From: Lasiosphaeria ovina
Taxonomy: Eukaryota; Ascomycota; Sordariomycetes; Sordariales; Lasiosphaeriaceae
Direction: 5' to 3'
Length of the DNA stretch: 64,000 nucleotides
Assembly: GCA_033439765.1 (NCBI GenBank)
Contig: JAULSN010000004.1
Coordinates: forward strand, 3,854,001-3,918,000
Of this stretch, positions 47,835 through 58,734 are shown one piece after another; the first letter of the stretch is position 1, and every line of letters starts with the position of its first letter. Position numbers and translations under genes: made by a program. Under the pieces are notes generated by a model. The model ran no database searches, was not told the DNA's origin, and saw only the letters and a list, made by a program, of their open reading frames with translations.

Positions 47835-49504
47835 ATGTCGGCCTGGCTCAGCTCCACGCCTCCGCTCCAGCTCGAGGCCCTCTACCTCGACAGGCACACC
47901 AAGACGCTCTACCCGGGGCCCACATCATTCCCCGACCCCACCGCCAGCAGGCCCCGGGCCCACGTGGTCCAGGTCTGCGCCGTCGCCCTCTCCCGCGAGG
48001 ATCTCGACCGCCCGCACAACAACGCCGACCGCCACATCCCGGGCTACGAGTTCTCGGGTTATGTCGTGTCGGCCCCGTTTCTCTCGCCGTTCAAGCCGGG
48101 TGCGCAGGTCTAGTATGTTTCTTCCCTGGCTCTTTTGTTCGTTTGGTTTCTTGTTATTTATTTTGTTTCCCGTTTCCTCTCTTTTCTATGTTCTCGTTGC
48201 CGCCTTGTGTCCCGCCCCCTACTATTTTGTCTCACACCAAGTCCTGTCGTTGGCCGCAAAGCAGCACACCACATCCCACGTTTCCATGTTGGCCACGCAG
48301 CGCAGCCAGCTAAACAACTCCCCCCCCCCCCCCCCCAAAAAAAAACAGTGGCCACACCAGCTTCGGCTCGCAGGGTAATGCCCGGCCCTTCACTGTGGCC
48401 CAGTTTAGTGAGCTGGCCGTCCAACCGACGCTTCTCTCCTGGGAGCAGTGTGCAGCGGTGCCAATGAGCGCGCTCACGGCCTTCCAGGCCCTGTTCGACC
48501 AGGACCTGCTCAAGCGGCCCGAGAGGAAGGAGCACTGGACGCCCATGGGCAAGGGCATGCTGCCCGAGCCCAACCGGAAGAAGCTGACGCTCATCACGGG
48601 CGCCGCCACCCCCGTCGGCATGTGGGCCGTGCAGCTCGCGAACCGCGCCGGCGCCGGCCACATCGCCGCCACGTGCCCCGCCCGCGACGTCAGCTTTGTG
48701 CGGGCTCTCGGCGGCGCGCACGAGGTGCTCAACGAGCGCGCCGAGGGCGACCTGACGCAGTGGCGGCGGTCCAAGTTCCACATCGTGCTCGACTGCGCGG
48801 GCCCAGCCGACAACATACTCCAGGCGGCGTGGACCGTGGTGCAGCCGTACGGCAAGATCATCAGCGTGGTGGCGCGCGCCAGCGACCACCGGCCCGAGCA
48901 CGGCGTCGAGCCCGGCGTGGCCACGGGTTACTCGCCGGTCGGCCCGGCGCCCGACGAGCTCGAGCTCATCAGCTCGCTGCTCGACCAGGGCCTGCTGCAC
49001 GACCGGCTCGACAAGGCAAACATCTTCGACATGGCGGACTACGCCCGCGCCCTCGACCGCCTCCGCGACCCCGCCGCCCGCGGCAAGGTCGTGCTGCGCG
49101 TCAGGACCGACGAGCCGCGCCCCATCATCGACTTTCTCGCCCAGCACAGCGTCGCCGACCAGGAGCTGGCCGCCGGCGAGTATTACGACGACGACGACGA
49201 CGACGACGTGGGCTCGGACTCGGACTCGGACTTCTCGGACTCGGACGTTGAAATGAAAGACGTGCCGTCGAGCAACGGCAGCATCCCTCTGTACAGCCCG
49301 CAGCAACAAGTGCCAGCCATCAACATGATTCCGCCACCGCCGCGCCAGATGGCGACGCCGCTGCTAAGCCCCACGCCCGCCTCAGTCAGCGCTGCCGCCA
49401 GAAACGGCAGCAACACCAATAACAACAATACTGACAGCAATAATAATAATAATAGCAACGCGATGGATTATGCGCCGACAAACGACACCGCGGCGGCCAA
49501 CTGA
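47835..49504 (+). CDS. Quinone-oxidoreductase-like MDR protein with acidic and Asn-rich tail
   Basis: Medium-chain dehydrogenase/reductase fold, NAD(P)H-dependent quinone or enoyl reductase type, without the zinc ligands of alcohol dehydrogenases. Exons 47835-48112 and 48349-49504 join at V-Y|GHTSFGSQG, 477 residues. The GroES-like part has VVQVCAVALSREDLDRP and HIPGYEFSGYVV; the nucleotide-binding part has LTLITGAATPVGMWAVQLA (about 155-173) and the later VLDCAGPADNILQAAWTVV and GKIISVVAR segments. After the catalytic core the last ~100 residues are unusual: an Asp run (YYDDDDDDDV), a DSDSDFSDSD acidic block, a Pro/Gln stretch and Asn-rich tracts. The 236-bp intron contains 16 C followed by 9 A just before the acceptor. 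Substrate and role are unknown. Confidence 0.85.
48320..48345. repeat. Homopolymer C16-A9 tract at an intron end
   Basis: A poly-C run directly followed by a poly-A run ends 3 bases before the acceptor AG at 48347-48348. Such tracts are prone to length error in sequencing and to slippage. Confidence 0.9.
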
Positions 49505-50564
49505 GCCCCGCAGGCAGTTCTCGCGGCGACGTGTCTAAGGTCTACTAGCAGCCGCGGACGACGGGCATCAGCTGCACGATATCGCTCTGGCCGACTCAAG
49601 TGAGTTTCACAGCGAGCAAGGAGGGGAGGGAGAGGAAAGGTGCAAAAAGAAGAAGAAAAGGAAGTGGAAGAGGAAGAAGAAAAAGAAGAAGAAAACATAA
49701 AAAGATTAAAAAGAATTACAAAAAAAAAGAACACAAGCAAGGACAGAGACAAAAGACAGTACGCTATAGTATTCCGCCACCAACCAAACCTCGCCTAAGG
49801 CTATCATTATGATATATATTAGACTGAGACTAAGATTAGGATCAAGGCTAAGACCAAGAACTAGGAAAAAGAAGGATAAACTGGCTGGCTGGCTAGGTAG
49901 CTACTGGAGCTAGAGAGAGATCGGGTACTGGAGAGGACTTTGGGCTCTGGTATTAGACAGACAGGACTTGTATATATACCTACCTTACCTTAAATACCGG
50001 AAGGGCTGGGCGGTGGGCGGTGGGCACGGGGGTGGTGGGTAGGTATTCTTATTTACACAATTGCAATTCTATCTTTCGTTTGCCTTGTCAGTTCAACTAA
50101 TGAATGGGGTGGAAGGCCAGCAACCAACCGCGGGACTAGTGGATTGAACCCCCTTCTTTGGTCTGCGGTTCAATCTGGGGTTTCTCTTTCTGGTCCGGTC
50201 TGGTCTGTCAATAACAGACATAATAATAAGCGTCTTTGATGCGAACGAGGTTCCCTGAAAAAATGAGAATTCGAATAGGTAATTATAATTGATCGACGAG
50301 CAGGTAGGTGCTTTTACTCCAAATGTGCTTGCTCTTGAACTCCTTCAAGTCCCAATAGAGATCATGCATGGTTGTCGCACGACGATGGAAAACACGTTCC
50401 CCATATATCAGATGGCGGCCGAAAATATCGGGGTATATAAGTAGACAACATTCGACCTGGGCCCTTCTGGCATTCCTCGGCAAACGCCCCGATCTGCATA
50501 ATTAGATACGCAGAGTATGGCTTCCCCGTCCGCGTTAACATAGTTTTGGTACGGGCATTGTTTA

Positions 50565-50784
50565 CTCTCCAATCCCTGAATGTTTGTTGGCGTGGTACTT
50601 GGCTAGAAAAAATCCTAAGGTGTCTCAGAGAAGAGATAGGCCTCTAGGACTCTAAAATAGGGATTCCAATAGCTTTTATAGCCGTCGGCAGAAAACCCAT
50701 AGGGCGAGCCGTAAGGAATTGGGGCCTTTCAAATCTTAGAAAGTCCCCCGCTAGGTAACAAACGATCAGGGGTTGGACTATATG
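50565..50784 (-). mobile_element. MITE, same family, inverted and internally deleted (copy 2)
   Basis: Reads as the reverse complement of the 17.9-kb copy: starts CTCCAATCCCTGAATG, keeps the GGAATTGGGGCCTTTCAAAT region and ends in a mutated terminal repeat CAGGGGTTGGACTATA. It lacks ~25 bp present in copy 1. The TA flanks are recognisable. Confidence 0.85.
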
Positions 50785-51401
50785 CTTATGTCCATCCCCG
50801 GAGTTATATACTTCAATAAAGCACGCCGTATTAAGATGGCCCGCAGCCTGAATGTCTGCGGCGGTCTCGTTTTGGACGCCGGCCATTGCGGGGGGGGGGG
50901 GGGCATTACTCAATATAGTATCCTGGGCTGATGATGTCTCTAGCCAACCACATACGTTAACTGGCTTCTCATCAGCAAGAAGTATAAGCCAAGGCGAACG
51001 GTATTGCATAGGCGGTGACGTGAAAGCGTTGGAACTATGCTCCAAGTCTCACACAAATTGCGCGTATACCGAAGGTGCCAGCGAAGCCATATCCACTTGG
51101 AGTCAAGGATACGGAAGTTCTCTATATGTCACATTCGCATGTAGCTCAGCATCGCACAATACCTCGCAACATTTCTAGCTTTGTTCGCTCCAAGACTCTT
51201 TTGCATGAGTCTTTGAACTACTTTTCGCACAGGTTGAGGTGTACTTCTTCCGTGCAGGCTTGGATTTGCCTGTCTGTATGTAGCTTTCCGGTTTCGCGAC
51301 TGCTCGTACTAGTAAACCAAGTCTTTGGCACTCTCGAGCAGAATCCGTCTTGCTGCCCAGACAACGACGACGACGACGACCAGAGACACTACTCGAGTCC
51401 G

Positions 51402-51920
51402 TCAACTTCTTAGCACCGTCGCAGCAACCAAGACTACCATTCCAGCGATGATGGCGCCGTGCAGCTTCTCCCTGAGACTAGCCGCCTCGACACGTGGGAG
51501 AACCAGACACTCGTCCGCCCCGAGCTGCTGCCGCAGTTTGATGCCCAACGTGTCTCTCGGCTTTGCTTTGATGATGTTCTCGACGCCGATGATGTCGGCA
51601 ATGAATGGGCTGCCAGCACGCCAGTCCAGGAGCCTGAACTGCTCCGTTCGTCTTGAAGGGGACGTGGAGATACCTACAGTACTATAGCTCCTTGGGCATT
51701 CATAATCATTCCCCGTGCGTTTGACAGAAGCTGGTAGGCTACTCGTAGACAGATTGCAGTCCATTATTCTTTCGGTTAGAGTCCATTTCTCCGAGCCCAT
51801 GGTTTGCCATTTTGCTTGCCAACAAGAGTGTCTACCCAGGCCGCAGGTTAGGTGCCTGAGGTAAGTTGGTGAAAAGGACCGGGGTTGGGTAAGGTAACTA
51901 ATAATGGTGGGGGCAGACAA
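51402..51920 (-). other. Unassigned minus-strand frame, possibly a terminal exon with a hydrophobic C-terminus
   Basis: The last ~80 codons (from about 51660 down) read like protein, with LDWRAGSPFIADIIGVENII, a mixed-charge segment and a final hydrophobic helix GAIIAGMVVLVAATVL before the stop. The upstream part is less convincing and no clear 5' exon was found in 51920-52740. It could be a small tail-anchored protein, the remnant of a larger gene, or chance. The opposite strand is also open here. Confidence 0.25.
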
Positions 51921-52759
51921 CTAAAACAGCGCCGGCGTGGGGCGTGGGCGGCGGCTGCTCGCGACACGCCAGTTCGGTCCCGGAGAGGGTTTTGCTACTG
52001 TACATCAACCGAACAGGGGTGTGTCCCTAGTCATCCATGGACGGCATCCGAAGTTTTAAGCAGGGGCTCCAGGGCTGAAACTGGGTTGGTTGGTTTCCGT
52101 ACACAGTAATTAAAAACCCCGTCTTGCCCCCGCGTGTTCGCAGCTCCGCTCCTTGCCTTACGTCCGTCCTACACCAATGTTCCGGAAGGTCGGCCTCGTC
52201 CTGTATGTTCACCACTTCACGGTAAATAATCAACCGGAACGACTTACTGGGACCATACCTAGTTCGTGACATTTCAGGATCCCCGGTATTGCCCTTGAAA
52301 TAATCTGTCAACGCAACAAAAGTCCTTGTCATAACGGGGCGGTCTCAATCCCTCCAATAGGCAGAGATCGTAAAGGAGGTCACAGATACGGAATCTTACA
52401 GGGTTTGCGCACTGCCAGACCCAAGAAGGGGATATTTCGTCTTGAGGACGTCGTTGTAAGAAAACCGACTGCTGACTGGCCGGGTGTCGTCCAATACGAC
52501 GTGAACGACTTAACCACTGTGTAGAGAGCACTATCCAGCTGTAGGCTTTTTGCCTGCTTCCTCGGCGAAAGACCTCCATCCCTTGCCTCGCATGACACCT
52601 TCTTTGCAACGTCTATCTGTCCCTCTCTCTGCCTTGCCTGCAGCAATCCAGCCCTTGGGCAGCAGGCATCCTTATCCTTCGCCTCGTCTCCATCATTTAC
52701 AGTCCCTGTTCTTAATCGCCAGCGCATTTCAGATATAATTATCTCATAAGAAAACGACA

Positions 52760-53856
52760 ATGTCCGGAGCAGGACTAAAAAAACGGCAAGTGCCGAAAGT
52801 CGCTACGAGCAGCACCACGAACGGCGCCAAACCCCCGTCAATGGCCGGGGCGCGGACGGTAACGCGGCAGGAGGTTTCCGAATGGCAGCTCGACAGCGAG
52901 TATATCCTGCGTGGTTATCGGCCAGAGAAAGCCGACTATCTAGAGCTGTTCGCCAGCCTGACCTTTCTGCACAACGAGACGTGCAACGTGTACACGCACC
53001 TGGTCGGGGCCGTCCTCCTGCCCCTCGTCGCGACTGTCTTCCTGCGGTACCTGGGCGGGCCGCAATTTCTCAAGGTCTCGTCCGCCGACTACGCCATGTT
53101 TGGAATCTACTTCTGGTGTGCCGAGATCTGCCTGCTCTTCAGCGCGCTCTATCACCTGCTGCAGCCCCACTCGTACCGCGCAGAACAGATCTGGCATGCA
53201 ATGGATCTGCTGGGTATTGTCGTTGTGACGGTGGGCACGTTCGCGTCCGGGATCTACTACGTCTTCTTCTGCGAAGTGAGCTTGCAAAAGCTGCACTGGG
53301 CTATAGTCAGTCTCTCTCGGAGCGACCTCCCACCCTCCCAGCAGCCAGGTCAAACAACTTAACATGACATGATCTTCCAGATCTTGACCACGGGCACTGC
53401 CACCGGTGTTCTAATCTCGAATCCCTCGTTCAGGACTCTGCGATGGCGGAGAGTGAGGGTGGGCGCCTTGGTTGTTTTTGGCGCCTCGTCCTTCATACCC
53501 CTGCTGCACGGAGTCCAGCGATACGGGCTCGAATACATGCTCCAGTACTCGGGCATGAAGTGGTATCTGCTCGAGCTTGTGTTCTATGGCGCCGGAGTCA
53601 GCCTATACGCGGTATTTCTGCACGCTCACCCGGCATGCTCCATATATTCCCCGAGAGGCAATAAGTCTGACGAACGTCTCTGTAGTTCCGAATCCCGGAG
53701 CGTTTGGCTCCGGGTAGATTTGATATCTGGGGAAGCTCGCACCAGATCTTCCACGTCGCCATCTTGTTCGCAATGTACACACACGTCACGGCTCTGCTGC
53801 AAGGTTTCACGAGCTGTCATACGCTAGATGTGTGTCAGCTCCAGGGTGTCCATTGA
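52760..53856 (+). CDS. PAQR family receptor / hemolysin-III-type membrane protein (Izh/AdipoR-like)
   Basis: Seven-helix membrane protein of the progestin and adipoQ receptor family; yeast Izh relatives affect zinc and lipid homeostasis. Exons 52760-53305, 53381-53611 and 53686-53856 (all phase 0; donors GTCAGT and GTATTT, acceptors CAG and TAG) give 315 residues. Motifs: YLELFASLTFLHNETCNVYTH (about 60-80), LLFSALYHLLQPHS (S128, H132), HAMDLLGI (D149), and after the last join RIPERLAPGRFDIWGSSHQIFHV with H278 and H282. H132, H278 and H282 match the three zinc-binding histidines seen in adiponectin receptor structures, which have ceramidase-like activity. The N-terminal ~40 residues are polar and cytosolic. 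The short 17-residue tail after TALLQGFTSCH is normal for the family. Confidence 0.94.
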
Positions 53857-56669
53857 GCAAATCGAAGCTGTCTTGATCCACCATATTTACCTTGGTGCTG
53901 TACTGCACCTCGAGGGTTCCGGGACTACGCTACGGATATGCCGCAACACACTCGGGGTGGGATTCCTTCCTTGATGGTCCTGTACGTATCCTTAGTCAAC
54001 ATATAGATATAGTACCATACCGCGCCCATATAATAGATTTTCGAGTCGGAGCCGGAGCTGGAGCTGCTTCAGAACGCCGCAACGCCCATTCTTTCACAAG
54101 TATTACTGTCATGTAATAGGCAAATGCGTCCAGATCTGCACCGAGTTTTGCGAATGGGGTGCTCCGTGCCAACATGCATATGTCCTTTATTTCCCTATAC
54201 TGGAGGCGAGATGGCGTGAATGGCTTGAAGACAACCGTCTGGGACATAGAGAAATTATACGAGGCGTTCGGGTCATCCAAAGGTCGTGTTCCCACCTTGG
54301 TCCACACAAATCGACTTATGAAGCGTCGGTGTCGTCATTCACGAAGTCCTGACAACACAGTGCGGCCTTCGCTCGACCAGCCTTTGGGCCGGTTCCTCTT
54401 GCCGAGCAGCATCCGCCACTATGCCCAGCCGCGCCGTCGTCGCGAGAGCCTGCCTGTGGACCGACATGCACAGCGCCTTCCCGACTCCTCGTCGCCGTCT
54501 GTACCCGCTGAGATGGGCTCCCTGCCAGGCTTTTCTTCTGCGGAAGCCCTTGCTGTGTCTCCACCCGAGTTGCCGGGGGAACAGGAACCGTCGATCGAGC
54601 CGTGGTTCTTGGGACCTTCGGTGGCGACACTATTTCTCTTGCTGTCGTCAATAACTTGGGTTTTGTCATTTTTGCGACTCTGACCTGTGAGGGAACTTGC
54701 AGAGTCGATTACTTACGCATCGGGGAATATGTTGCCAGCCGTCCTGTAGGGGAAGTTTGCCGGTGGCTGTTGCTCCTGCGGTTCCGCCGCGCACTTGGCG
54801 GGTCCTGTACATATTCTCTCGTCTCTCGGCGAGGGCAAGAGCCCGGTCTGCTAAGCTGTGTAGGAAGCTGTCTACGTGATGCCCGAAAATGAACCGTGCC
54901 TCCTCCTTGTTAATAAACCTTGATTCCGTGACCGACTGACAGGCTCGTCTCGTCGCATCGCACTCGCCACTAATTCCAGTTTGTGGTTCCCCTCCCTCGG
55001 AAGAAAAAAAATACCTTGCGCCGAGCCTTGCCTGGCGCCTCCGGCCGCTTGATCACGAAATGGGCGGGAGGGATTTCATGCTACGGTCGGAGCCAGCTGG
55101 AGCAGGAGCTGGAGCCGGAGCTGGCCATTTGCGCTTGGCAGAGCTGTATTCGCGTGCATGTCTAAATGGACTTGCACCTGGTACTTGGGTTGCAGGTCAC
55201 GGACGCCTCAGCCTCGTCGACTCAAAGGATTCTTTTTAGTTTTTTCTTCTTCTTTTGGTGGTGGTTATGGGCGTTGTTTGGGGTGGCATACAACCAAAAT
55301 ACAAAAGGTGATAGTTTGATGTTACTCGGGTTTTATATTCTCTTCTTTCCCCTTTTTTTATCAAGTATTTATTCCACTCCTCCGTTCTTTCTTATGATAC
55401 ATCAGAGCTTACTATCTAATCCCTAAATGTTCATTAGCGGGAAGTTTTGTAGAATTTTAAAAGCCTTAATACCCTGCGGCTCGCCCTCGAGGCTTTTCGC
55501 CAGCGAAGCAATATCTATTAGAAACCGTATTATAGAACCGTAGAGGCCTTTCTCTCTTAGAAATGCCTATTAAAGGCAGAACTGGCCTTCGGGGCACACA
55601 CGCTCGATGTCGGTTGTATCAGAGGCCCTCGCCATCACATGCAAAAGACTCGACGATGTAGTTTTCTGGGATAGAGGCTGGGGAACAAGGTTTTGTCTAC
55701 CTTACCTTACCTACCTCACCTACGTGGGTGCCATGGGCGCGGCGAGGTCAGTCCCCTCCCCTTCACAGCGCAGCTCACCACCCCGGACCGTTGGGGTTTT
55801 GCTAGCTGGGCTATGACGGTTGGACACCCGGGGGAGAGGGTCTGTGTGGGGAGGTTGCCGGGCTGTTTCCTGTTTGCCTTTTTGAGTTTCTGTTTGCCCA
55901 GCGCCAGCTAATGCAATGCGGGAAATCGTGCAGCACGCCGCACCTACAGCGGCCAAGGAGGAGACGGGCATGGCAGGGCAGGGTAGGGCAGGATATGGTG
56001 TGGCATGTGTCCCTTGCAGCGCCTTCAGGGAATACATGAGTGCACACCTGGGTTGTGTGCGTTGCAACTAGCCATATTGGCAGTCTCAGATATAAATACC
56101 TAGACAAAATGGGGAATGTCTAGTGCTGGCGAGACTTCGTGCATTCCATTCCATGTTTCTGGTCAAAACGCGAAGACCTAGCGCTGGCTCGTCATGGCGA
56201 AATCAACGGCTGGCTTTGGTGGTTCATGACGTAATGGGAAGCTCCCCGTTGTAACCCCTGGACTAGCTAGGGGGGCACGGGGGTAGGTAGGTAACTGGCA
56301 TTAGCTGACCGCGCTGTGCATCTGGCCTGATGCCTGGCCAGAGTTTATTTGTGACAACCTAGCCAAGGCTGCAAGACAACAGCTGGATATATTATATCGG
56401 GACACGGGGGCCTGACTACCTTGATTCGTCTTACCTCTTTCTCCCAGATTGAATATCTTTATTTAATTTTCGTTCTCTCCCATCAAAAGACAGAAAGTAA
56501 TTATCAGAGTGTCCAGAAGCCAACAAGTTGGGCGTAAAGGCCGGGGACACAGCTCGCCAAGCATTGAAAGTAAACAAAGCGTCTCCACTTTTCCCCCTAT
56601 TCACCACCACGTTCATCCAGCTAACGACAGCGACCAAGAAAACAAAGACGAACGAGAAAAAAAACCAGA
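53857..56669. other. Gene-poor interval with MITE copy 3
   Basis: About 2.8 kb. Frames at 53996-54307 (-), 54159-54683 (+) and 54316-54669 (-) overlap; the plus one ends in a hydrophobic stretch but none has a recognisable domain or clear splice sites. The truncated MITE is at 55402-55585. T-rich sequence occurs around 55230-55390. Nothing else is identified. Confidence 0.4.
55402..55585 (+). mobile_element. MITE, truncated and mutated (copy 3)
   Basis: Matches the left three-quarters of copy 1 in the same orientation (CTAATCCCTAAATGTTCATT, then GCGGCTCGCC and GAGGCCTTTCTCTC landmarks). It lacks the right terminal repeat. Several differences are C to T or G to A transitions, as repeat-induced point mutation or plain decay would leave. 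Confidence 0.8.
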
Positions 56670-57059
56670 ATGTGCCACTTTGCGACCTTCCACTTTGGGG
56701 GCTGCGGGGACTGGGCCCTGTTCCTCCTGCACTGCCAGTATCAGACATCGGGCCAGCTCTGCGAAAGGTCGCGGCGCGACGTGGTTGCGCGGTACTGGAC
56801 CCGCCTGCGGTGTCTGGACTGCCACAATGCCGAATGGGACAAGGCCGACGAGGACCGGCTGGCCAGCATCGACGACGAGCTCGCCCACTACACCCGCGGG
56901 TCAGCGGCAGGCACCCTCTCGTCCAAGCACCGCTCGAGGCTGGTGGCCAAGCTCGAGCGCGAGGACGGTGACATGGAGAGCAAGGCGTCGCAGTCGAGAG
57001 CCTACCAGGAGAAGGTGCTGCTGCATACCCGCAATTGGTACGAGCCGTCGTTTACTTAG
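56670..57059 (+). CDS. Small Cys/His-containing hypothetical protein, 129 aa
   Basis: Single-exon frame in good start context (CAGAATGTG). The N-terminus MCHFATFHFGGCGDW resembles small fungal proteins that open with MC-x-F...F-x-x-CG, and a later pair RCLDCHNAEW (C48, C51, H52) could form a metal site with the N-terminal cysteines. The rest is charged and helical. There is no signal peptide, so it is probably intracellular. Function is unknown; expression evidence is lacking, and a spurious frame cannot be excluded. Confidence 0.45.
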   Translation: MCHFATFHFGGCGDWALFLLHCQYQTSGQLCERSRRDVVARYWTRLRCLDCHNAEWDKADEDRLASIDDELAHYTRGSAAGTLSSKHRSRLVAKLEREDGDMESKASQSRAYQEKVLLHTRNWYEPSFT

Positions 57060-57819
57060 TCACCCTACAAGAGTAAAACAAACCCTCTGACATATGTGAG
57101 CACACAGGTCCCGCAGACACGCCATGGCGCTGTGGAACTGCCATTACGGCAAGGGCCTTGATAGAATAACTCTGGTCCAGCTGCAACTGACAAGGCCGCA
57201 GCTGGTGCGGGTCGAAACCAAGCTGCCACTGAAGGAACCGCGACGGCTCCTGGCCCACAAGACGTGCACCACACGGCCCGGCGAGCAGCTGAGGAAGCTC
57301 GGCGCAAACGGGTTTGCCATAGAAATCATGCGCAAGATGGCCTGCCGGGGAGCACTCACGCTGCATCTCGCCAGGTCGCCGTCGCCTGTCACCAGCCCAG
57401 CACTGGCGCAAGCCCCGGGCCAGGCCAAGCCGCCGACTAAAACCGAGGCCCCGCGAGCTGAGGAGAAAGTGAGAGCACAATAGGAAGCGACGTGAACAGC
57501 AGTGAGTCATAGGCACAATAGGAAGCCTTTGGTGGGTCACAATAGCGACCGAGGAGAACAATAGTGACCGGCGAGAACAATAGTGACAAGAGAGAACAAT
57601 AGCAAGGGGGTGCAGTGGGGACACAATAGAGCAAGCGGGCAGCACAGAAACAGCGGCATCCAGCACGACTATAAAATGATGTCGTCCCCCTCAATCCTTT
57701 ACCCTTTCCTCTTCTTTTTTTCTTCGGACTGCGCCCAGACTAGCCTTTCTCTCCTTCGTTCAATCGAACGACCAACCAACCCTTTTTTTTTTTTCGAAAA
57801 AATTTTACGACTGGCCAGC
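57060..57819. promoter_or_regulatory. Upstream region of the 157-aa gene with seven ACAATAG motifs
   Basis: ACAATAG occurs at 57477, 57515, 57539, 57558, 57577, 57596 and 57623; three consecutive spacings are exactly 19 bp. The motif holds the ACAAT/ATTGT core recognised by HMG-box proteins. The cluster lies ~200-345 bp before the start at 57820. A frame at 57124-57483 overlaps its first motif and is not called. Regulatory function is inferred from arrangement only. Confidence 0.45.
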
Positions 57820-58671
57820 ATGGCCACCACCACCCCTGCCGGCAACGGCAGCGGCAGCGACGACGGCGCCGGCAACGGCAACGGCAACGGCCACGGCCAA
57901 CGTGGCCGAAACATGAAGGACTGGGCGCGGGCGCTGCGTGGCTGCGTCAGCGGCGATGGCAACTCGGCCATCGCCGAGTCGGACGAAGAGTCCGACATCG
58001 AAGGTATGTTAGATCTAAGCTTCTTTCTTCCCAATCTTCCTCCTATCATAACCCCATCTTGCGGATCTTATGCTCACACATGCCACCACCGCTTCAGGCT
58101 TTGCTTTTTCGAGTTGTTGTTGTTGTTTTGAGGTTAGGTATCTTGATGCCCAAGCCGCTATATCGAGACCAGCCAGTTTGTTCCGCCCTTCCCTTTCCTT
58201 TCCGACCTGCCTCTCCCGCCTTATAGTATTACATGCATATCACCAGTTGATATCAACCTCCATCTATTCATTCTCATTCTCCCGTGACATGTGTCCAATC
58301 CTTTTTTCCCCCTGCTACTGCCAGAAAAGACAAACAAAACCAGCCATCAAACATCGGTACTGACAAGCAACTTCCTCACAGCTCCGCCGGTCCCCGTCCA
58401 CCGACGGGAGAGAAAGGCCCCCGAGGGGGGAGTTTTGCGAGCCCTTTTGGGCTTGAACCTTGGGTCCGGCGCCGCTTCCTCCTCCGGCACCACCACCACC
58501 GCCACCACCACCAGCACTGCTGGTTCTTCTCCCTCTGCTGCGGCCGCCACCACCGCAGCCACCACCACCACCGCACCGCCGCCACTCGCGTGGAACGCGG
58601 GCCCCGAGCAGGATCCGGCCCTGCTCGCCGAGATGGGCGTCAGCGTCCGAGACTTTGAATACCCTGCCTAG
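57820..58671 (+). CDS. Hypothetical low-complexity protein, 157 aa
   Basis: Exons 57820-58003 and 58382-58671 (donor GTATGT, acceptor CACAG; 378-bp intron) join in phase 1 at SDIE|APPVPVHRRERK and give 157 residues. The N-terminus is Gly/Asn-rich, followed by a conserved-looking core MKDWARALRGCVS and an acidic AESDEESDIE. After the join comes RRERKAPEGGVLRALLGLNLG, a Thr/Ala/Ser/Pro tract, then LAWNAGPEQDPALLAEMGVSVRDFEYP. No known domain. The intron is long, so the model is moderately supported. A cluster of ACAATAG motifs lies upstream and a GAC/GAT tract just downstream. Confidence 0.5.
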
Positions 58672-58734
58672 AAGCAGGTTGGGCCGAGCCGGCGACAACG
58701 GCGACGGCGACGAAGAAATTGGGCTGGGCCGACG

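Larger units (their letters stand above)
49505..52759. other. Gene-poor interval with MITE copy 2
   Basis: About 3.25 kb. It opens with a purine tract (49620-49745) and TA-rich sequence, carries a MITE at about 50565-50784, a G14 homopolymer at 50889-50902 and a GAC tract at 51364-51381. A minus-strand frame 51402-51920 looks partly protein-like (see separate entry). No other gene is supported. Confidence 0.45.

Noticed and set aside
48158..49309. 383-codon minus-strand frame
   Set aside because: Antisense to the oxidoreductase; Val/Gly/Arg-rich composition typical of shadows.
57124..57483. 119-codon plus-strand frame after the small Cys/His gene
   Set aside because: No domain, opposite strand open, and its end lies in the ACAATAG motif cluster.
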